Origin: Carposina sasakii
Lineage: Eukaryota > Arthropoda > Insecta > Lepidoptera > Carposinidae
Assembly (NCBI GenBank): GCA_014607495.2
Contig: CP053153.1
Location: 10,788,001 to 10,852,000 of the forward strand
Direction: 5' to 3'
Length of the DNA: 64,000 nucleotides
In this document: positions 58,524-64,000 of the stretch, piece by piece
How positions within the stretch are numbered: the stretch's first letter is position 1
How the letters are laid out: the number at the start of each line of letters is the position of its first letter
Notes under the pieces: model-generated
The model's input: only the letters and a program-made list of their open reading frames with translations
Database searches by the model: none
What the model was told of the DNA's origin: nothing
Position numbers and translations under genes: made by a program

Positions 58524-58567
58524 ATGTTAGTTTTACCGCGATTTGTAATGCTGCTTTCAATATTAGG
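58524..58567 (+). CDS. Possible first exon with signal-peptide-like start
   Basis: An ATG in a moderate start context ('ttgaaatgt') encodes MLVLPRFVMLLSIL, a basic-then-hydrophobic stretch like the start of a signal peptide. A near-perfect donor ('tagg' then 'gtaagtaag') follows, leaving GG in phase 2. A CpG-rich patch lies upstream. It cannot join the terminal exon at 63027, which needs phase 1, so if real its partner lies beyond the window or was not recognised. A short hydrophobic frame plus donor can easily arise by chance in T-rich DNA. Confidence 0.2.
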
Positions 58568-61493
58568 GTAAGTAAGAAATTACCACTTTTAAAATACTGC
58601 TTAATTTTATTGACCTCAAAACCTTATATTAAAATATTTTAGTTTTTACGTTGTCAGTAATTGGTTTACCCCGATTTCGATCGAGCCACCCCGTCACCTT
58701 CGGCGGCACACGCGACGAAGAGTACCATTACGTACCTAGTAATGTATTAACATTAGATATACCACGGTAGACACGCAATGAAGGGGGAAATGTAGATTTT
58801 TTGGTACCCTACCTTGTCACCGATAATTGGCCTTTTACGTCAACCATGAATTAGACAAACATTTGAACTTTGACATAGTGATAACTATATCACTTATTTC
58901 ATTGAAATGTTTTTATCTTTGTATTAGGTACTTTTAAAGTGTACTTGTATTAATGATGTTTATGTTTTGACATGAGTATTTACTTACGTAGTAGGTAAAG
59001 ATAATAATCCTCGTTCTGGGGATGGCCTCATGATGCTTTGATGATATACCGCGTTTTCTTTATTGGTGGCACTCATTACGGTCTAATGAGGTCACAATTA
59101 ATTGCATTCGTAGCACAATGTTCTACTGATTAGCAACTTTACGTGTTGCATGAAACTGTATATGCTATACCTCTTATGCCTATAATAAATCATGATCTCC
59201 CTTCTTCTATGGTATTAGTATTCTTTTTTCTACCTATATATAGTCCGCAAAATATTAGATTAATTATACTATTATATTGCTACTAAATAAACTAAGATTC
59301 CCGTTTCCATTCCATAGTTCATTCCATAGTAATAATAAAATAATGGATGAAACCTCTATCTATTTCTTAAGGTATATGAGATGTAGACCCTCAAAAGCTT
59401 GGAATCGAAGCGGTAACGGAATCGGGATTCTTCTCATTAATTAACCTAGTAGCCTTGACCGCTCGTCCAAGCAGGTCGTGTGGTTGATAAGGGCCTGTTT
59501 TACACAGACTCCGAACTTGCCTAGTTTAGACTTCTGAGCTAAACATTTACGTGTTCTTTATACATAAAAGGACATGAGTAACTATAACAGTTACTTAATG
59601 TATCTGCGGACTTTCTAACATAGTCAAACGCAATGGATATACTCTTTAGATACACGCACTAACTAGGCACGATAGATAGGAAGATAAATTACTTATTGCA
59701 CTATAAGAACTTTATGCAAAGGCGAACTAAATGCTAATGACACTTATAATTTATTTTAATAAATTTAATTACTTGGCCTGGTAAACACCAGAAGGTCCTT
59801 GTATGGATATAGAATAATCTAGACGGTGGAATGAAGAATTTAAAATTTTGTATAAAAAAAATCAATCGCCAAGCACTAAGAGCACACACCTCCTTTTCTT
59901 TGCTTTGTTCAGTTCATGGTATTCTGGTAGATTTACAAAATAAAATCCGTTTATAACACACCTAAGATATTCTTCATCTTCCACTTAGTCGATTCCTTGT
60001 GAGGGAAAACTTTTTTGATGTAGCTTTACGGAAAAACTTTGGTTTATTTTGAGGTATCGTTTGGAACCGCCCAATATTCGTCTATTTACCTAAAAGCGCT
60101 TCGAGAAGGATGCTTTTTGTGGATGCCCGAAAGGGATTAATGGCTTGAGCTTATGTATTTATGTGCCTATTTTTCGATTATGTATTTCCCGTTATTCGCA
60201 ACATGATGGCGGTCAAATGTTTGCCTAGCTAATTGTAAAAAAAAATAACAAAAAAAAACATGCATACTCGTAAGTTTTCGGCCCGCGAAATATCGTGCTC
60301 ATAAAGTACAGGGGCAAAAAACGCCTAAGTTTGCAAGGAAGAAAAGTGTAGGGAAAAATAAGCCAAGTGCGACCGGCGCGACCGCCCGGGAGGCTGTACA
60401 CGTTCAATTCCTTTGTTCTCCTCTGTCTAGGAAAATTTGGTAATAGGATTAATTTGGCATTTGTCTAATGTTGCCAGTTATTGTTACGTTTAATTATTTC
60501 TCCTTGGAAGGTATAATTGGTTTAGATTCGATGAATTTACATTTTTTAAGTTATATTTTAATATTCTGGTTATTCTTTTATGACTGGGTTCAAATGTGAT
60601 CTATTCTTTCATCACATTATTACTATAAATTAAAAGTAAAATAATTACTTTTGCTGATAACCTTGTTAAGTTGTTTGTATACTCCTAATTACATAACGAT
60701 AAATGGAAACCAGTTACTAGTAGATCCTTCCTACTAATTATACTACCATAATATAGGTATATAGAATTACACGTAAATATAGGTACTATAAAGCATTTTA
60801 CGCTTACATATCATGCTACCAGTTTCCATAAAAAGTTAGCCTTAACTCCCGATAAATTGTTCATCGGGGAACAACAGCTTCGTTACGGCCGGATTCGTAC
60901 ATAATATTGTTGGTAAACAACGTATGATAATACGGTACCCTAGAAAATAGTACGTTCTGTTCTTGCCATTTAAGATGAGAAATGGGCAGTGTCGCCGCCA
61001 AGACAGCGCTGTCGTCGCTGCACAGCGCTAAGATTGTGGCAGCGTATAGTTACACTGAATATTCATTGTCGCAAAGCTAAAGCTCTTTAATCAACTCCCT
61101 TTGCCGGCGTGCAATCTTGCAGCAAACGCTAACGCTGTGTAATCATAAACTTTGAATGTGTAGTGCCGGAAAAGGTCTGTGACGATGGCTTAAGGTGATC
61201 GCACAGTTCGAAACTAAATCTGTGCGTAGACGGTTTCATGCATTTTCACGGGTAATGAGAATTCCCTTTAAAAAGATCACGATTTCTGCGCACGATAAGT
61301 GACCCGACATGTAGTCCTAGACGTACCAAATTCAATAATAATCTTTTAGTGGTACATTTACTTAATGTTCTCTACAATATTCCTAGTATCTGCGAGTAGG
61401 AAAATAAGGATCAATGCCGTGCGGGAAATTAGCATATTTGTGCAAAGATATGCGATCACCTTTATTGTGTCATCTACGTCGGCAAGACTAAGG
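58568..61493. other. No recognisable gene
   Basis: Long AT-rich, intron-like stretch. A small GC-rich patch at 60960-61040 has no assignable function. Confidence 0.45.
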
Positions 61494-61673
61494 GTCGGTT
61501 CATATCTGATGGAACATGCGTCGCGTATTATCGGTCGCGTAACGCCAGAACAGACAAAATGTATAGAAAACACTCGACCGTTCACACTCAACCGATGATA
61601 CGTCAGTGCGTCGATCGTACGTTTGCCTGTACCTGGAGATACACGACGCATCTTCCGTCAGATATGACCCGAC
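61494..61673. mobile_element. Small inverted-repeat element (180 bp, 35-bp terminal inverted repeats)
   Basis: Left arm 61494-61528 ('ggtcggttcatatctgatgg', then 'aacatgcgtcgcgta') and right arm 61639-61673 ('tacacgacgcatcttccgtc', then 'agatatgacccgacc') are inverted complements at 31 of 35 positions. The interior of about 110 bp is non-coding, and the overlapping 68-97 codon frames on both strands are symmetric shadows of it. No clean target duplication is visible, so the superfamily is unknown. Confidence 0.65.
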
Positions 61674-62063
61674 CGTAAAGGGGCAACACAAGCATTTCCA
61701 TAACAAAGGCGTTGTACTGTACTAGCCAAAAATATCTAGGTGCTATACGTACCTACCTACTACTAGCTCATTCGTCTATTATTATGCAGTAAGTATATGG
61801 GTCATGGATTTTATTTTCGGCTGATACAAATGGGCTTGAAGATTTTTGCGTGATGTTTATAGTTTTATTGGAATATGCATTGGAATAATATCGAACAATA
61901 ACGACATCAAAATTAGATCATTATCCCAACTATTAATATACCTATAATAATTGCGAAAGTAAGCTTGTCTGTTTGTTACCACCACTTCACGCTTTATTTA
62001 CGCGACCAATCTTCTTGAGATTTTTTATACATATACTTGGGAGTATGGGGAAGGAGATAGGCT
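61674..62063. other. No recognisable gene
   Basis: AT-rich; nothing supported. Confidence 0.45.
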
Positions 62064-62096
62064 ATTGTAGTCCACGCGGACGAAGTCGCGGGCAAC
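62064..62096 (-). repeat. Core fragment of 'gcgacttcgtccgcgtgga' repeat
   Basis: 'tgtagtccacgcggacgaag' and 'tcgcgggcaaca' is the minus-strand core of the family, truncated on both sides. 104- and 91-codon frames overlap it on opposite strands and are not convincing genes. Confidence 0.65.
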
Positions 62097-62583
62097 AGAT
62101 ACACGTCAATACAATAAGGAATTCCTTCTATACATCCGCCAAAAAATCCTTCTGTAGAACTCGTAAAAGCGGAAAAAGTATGATTCGTAAAAAAATTGTA
62201 ATTCCCGACGGAATGGGCCGAAAAATGAGCCAGACACTCGAAAACAATGAACTCACCGGCGAACCTCAATGCAATAGTTTAATTTAAACTCTTAATCCCT
62301 TTCGCTAGGGCCGGCATTAATCTATCGGGGTGAAAACCGTTTCTCTTTGTAATTTTTTTTATTTAAACTCTTGTGACGGACATCGATGTTATATGAGCTT
62401 GGTTATTCCTATTTGGAAACATGTTGAGGTAAACATTTTGTATACTAAATAGTTTATGGCTCATTATCTTTTTTTGATTTCATGTTGAAGAAATTAAGCA
62501 TTCCTGACAATGACTTCTTAAAATTTAATTTATATTTTCAACGTAAAAGTGTGTATATTGGCTCATTCTGTCGAATGTAATTG
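62097..62583. other. No recognisable gene
   Basis: Nothing supported beyond the frames mentioned for 62064. Confidence 0.4.
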
Positions 62584-62800
62584 TTAGGGTTCCGTGCCTA
62601 AAGGATAAAAATGGAACCCTATTACTGCACTCCACTGTTCGTCTGTCTCTTATAGGGCTGTACTCGTATCTCATAAATCGTGATAGCTATACAGAATAAA
62701 AGAAATATTTAAGGGGGACTTTAAAGAATTACGACAAATTCGGATTTTTTAAAATAATGGTAAGTATAGAACAATTCGTGCGCGTTAAGACCAACTTTAC
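62584..62800 (+). repeat. Lepidopteran 'gggttccgtgcc' repeat, diverged copy
   Basis: 'agggttccgtgcctaaagga', 'aaaatggaaccctattactg', 'cactccactgttcgtctgtc', 'tctcataaatcgtgatagct' and finally 'gaacaattcgtgcgcg' follow the order of a repeat common in moth genomes. It is non-coding. The terminus is eroded. Confidence 0.65.
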
Positions 62801-63026
62801 GTTATGTAAAACATAACTTGCCTTTCGGTGGCTTTGGTTATCGCCGACGAAGAGCACCATTTCTTCGTTTAATCATCGATGTCAAATCGATGATCTCGAA
62901 CAGATCTTCAACAGTTATATTAAAGTCAGTTTTCTTTATGCGTATAAATAAATATTGACAAACTTTACAACATGTTTTTAACCTAGCTTTATGTCGCAAG
63001 CAAATGTTATAACAATATTTCCCCAG

Positions 63027-63154
63027 GCTGGGTCTGGCCTGACGAAATAGAGCTACTCACCGATATCCCAACGGCAGAACATGAGACTTTAAAGATTAAT
63101 TTAAGAGAAAATATATTTGATTCGAGAGTTTTTCCCAAAACCATTTTTAACTAA
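63027..63154 (+). CDS. Terminal coding exon of an unrecognised gene
   Basis: 'aacaatatttccccag' is a good acceptor. The exon starts with GC, which completes a codon, then 41 codons beginning WVWPDEIELLTDIPTAEHET and ending SRVFPKTIFN before TAA at 63152-63154. The other two frames stop within 24 bases. It needs an upstream exon ending in phase 1, exactly what the exon at 38116-38192 provides (G + GC = Gly, giving LHMFNAKGWVWPDEIELL across the join). Three AATAAA signals follow. The tail is acidic then basic, with no transmembrane segment or known motif that I recognise. The intron between the two exons would be about 24.8 kb and full of repeats, usual for large lepidopteran genes. Confidence 0.55.
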
Positions 63155-63215
63155 TATTTAGAGAATAAAATAGAATAGAATAAAGTGATAAATAAAGATA
63201 ATTATTACAGTATTA
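63155..63215 (+). terminator. 3' untranslated start with three polyadenylation signals
   Basis: AATAAA occurs at 63164-63169, 63179-63184 and 63191-63196, directly after the stop codon of the terminal exon. Clustered signals this close to a stop support that exon, although AATAAA is frequent in AT-rich DNA. The cleavage site cannot be placed. Confidence 0.45.
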
Positions 63216-64000
63216 CAGATTTATATTTCATAGATTTACAGTACCCATATAATAAGTACTACAAACATTTAATTTGTAGTTAGTTAACTTTAAAATTTTA
63301 GATTAAGTATACATTAAAATTAAATAAATCAGGAATACATCCCTTTTGAAGACATGTGCTTTATGCAAATCAAATGGAGTCTCTTGGCTCCGTGATCTAA
63401 GATGTAAACCTCCATCTTGTTCGGTAGAATTTTGAAAAGAAAGCTAGGAATCATTGCAATCGTTTAAATACTTTCGAAACAGCGACATCAATGTCTGACG
63501 GAAAAAACTACCAACTGATTTCAAACTAGACTACCTATAGATTTTAAAGATAATAAAAAGCTGAGCTACTTCGATTATCGTTCCACTCTATCTATAGATG
63601 TCGTTACGAAATAATTTTGTTACAATGTTATTCGAAATATACCTCTTCAAAACAGAACTGAGTACTGAAAATATCCTGAGTTTCTACATTATGCTCTGTC
63701 TATAAATTGTTTGACATAAAACTGGATTTGAACTCTTTGAGTTCACGTTTTGTTATATCTGCATCAAACTTTTAATGAAAATTCCTGCTACTTTATGTAC
63801 GTAGTATATTTCGTCTGTTTTTTATTGTTTTCAGTGGATATTAATACTATTGTATCGAATCGAATTCTTCATTGAGTTGTTTGTTGCCTCTAGTAATTGA
63901 TCTAATTTCGTCGTTTTGGATAACGGAATTTTAGTCGCGCATACCAAACCGTGTGGGACTTCGCCAGAATCCATGAACTTATCTTGAAATATTATGTGTA
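63216..64000. other. Probable 3' flank, no recognisable gene
   Basis: AT-rich sequence with no exon, repeat or RNA gene that I can support. Confidence 0.45.

Noticed and set aside
1..64000. CRISPR array, operon, rRNA genes or endogenous viral genes
   Set aside because: No regularly spaced repeats, no clustered bacterial-type reading frames, no rRNA text, and no frame resembling a viral capsid, envelope or replicase. The reverse-transcriptase fragments belong to non-LTR retrotransposons.

Overview
The window looks like AT-rich nuclear DNA of a moth or butterfly (Lepidoptera). I infer this from interspersed repeats I recognise as typical of lepidopteran genomes: the 'ctagtggacgcccgcgac' family, LINE 3' ends reading 'ggcctacgtccagcagtgga', the 'aaccgacttcaaaa' inverted-repeat element, tRNA-derived SINEs and the 'gggttccgtgcc' family. 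Frequent 'taggtacctac'-type words fit too. There is no operon structure, rRNA or CRISPR array, and no complete protein gene. Nearly all open frames of 60-146 codons are chance frames or parts of transposable elements.

Only a few places look like cellular coding sequence, all on the + strand. The best are an internal exon at 38116-38192 and a terminal exon at 63027-63154. Both have good splice signals and matching phase-1 junctions, and the second ends in a stop codon followed by three AATAAA signals. Joined, they encode the C-terminal 67 residues of a protein I do not recognise. A short ATG exon at 34246-34268 ends in the phase needed to enter the 38116 exon, so it could be an alternative first exon. 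Weaker candidates are a 72-nt exon at 15079-15150 and a signal-peptide-like first exon at 58524-58567. The simplest reading is that much of the window is intron of one large gene, with more than 24 kb between its last two exons.

The rest is a record of mobile-element insertion. Decayed reverse-transcriptase fragments lie at 5.8-6.9, 24.8-25.7 and 55.7-57.1 kb. LINE 3' tails lie at about 3.5, 26, 37.6, 45.3, 46.5, 47.8 and 52.0 kb. tRNA-related SINEs of three families occur, two of their insertions with perfect target-site duplications (40.8 and 55.3 kb). A CAGGGTG-terminated MITE family has three copies (2.0, 12.8, 48.7 kb). Two copies of a composite AACCGACTTC element lie at 4.3 and 43.8 kb. 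A 215-bp repeat family that I cannot name has at least seven copies or fragments. Two foldback elements lie at 2.7 and 61.5 kb.

Between the elements are long AT-rich stretches with no recognisable gene. A few contain local GC-rich islands, duplicated motifs or clustered transcription-factor-like sites that could be intronic enhancers. No new biological system is evident. The most useful leads are the phase-matched exons, the tRNA-SINE family with internal tRNA-like units, the unnamed repeat family and the diverged tandem duplication at 57.5-57.8 kb.
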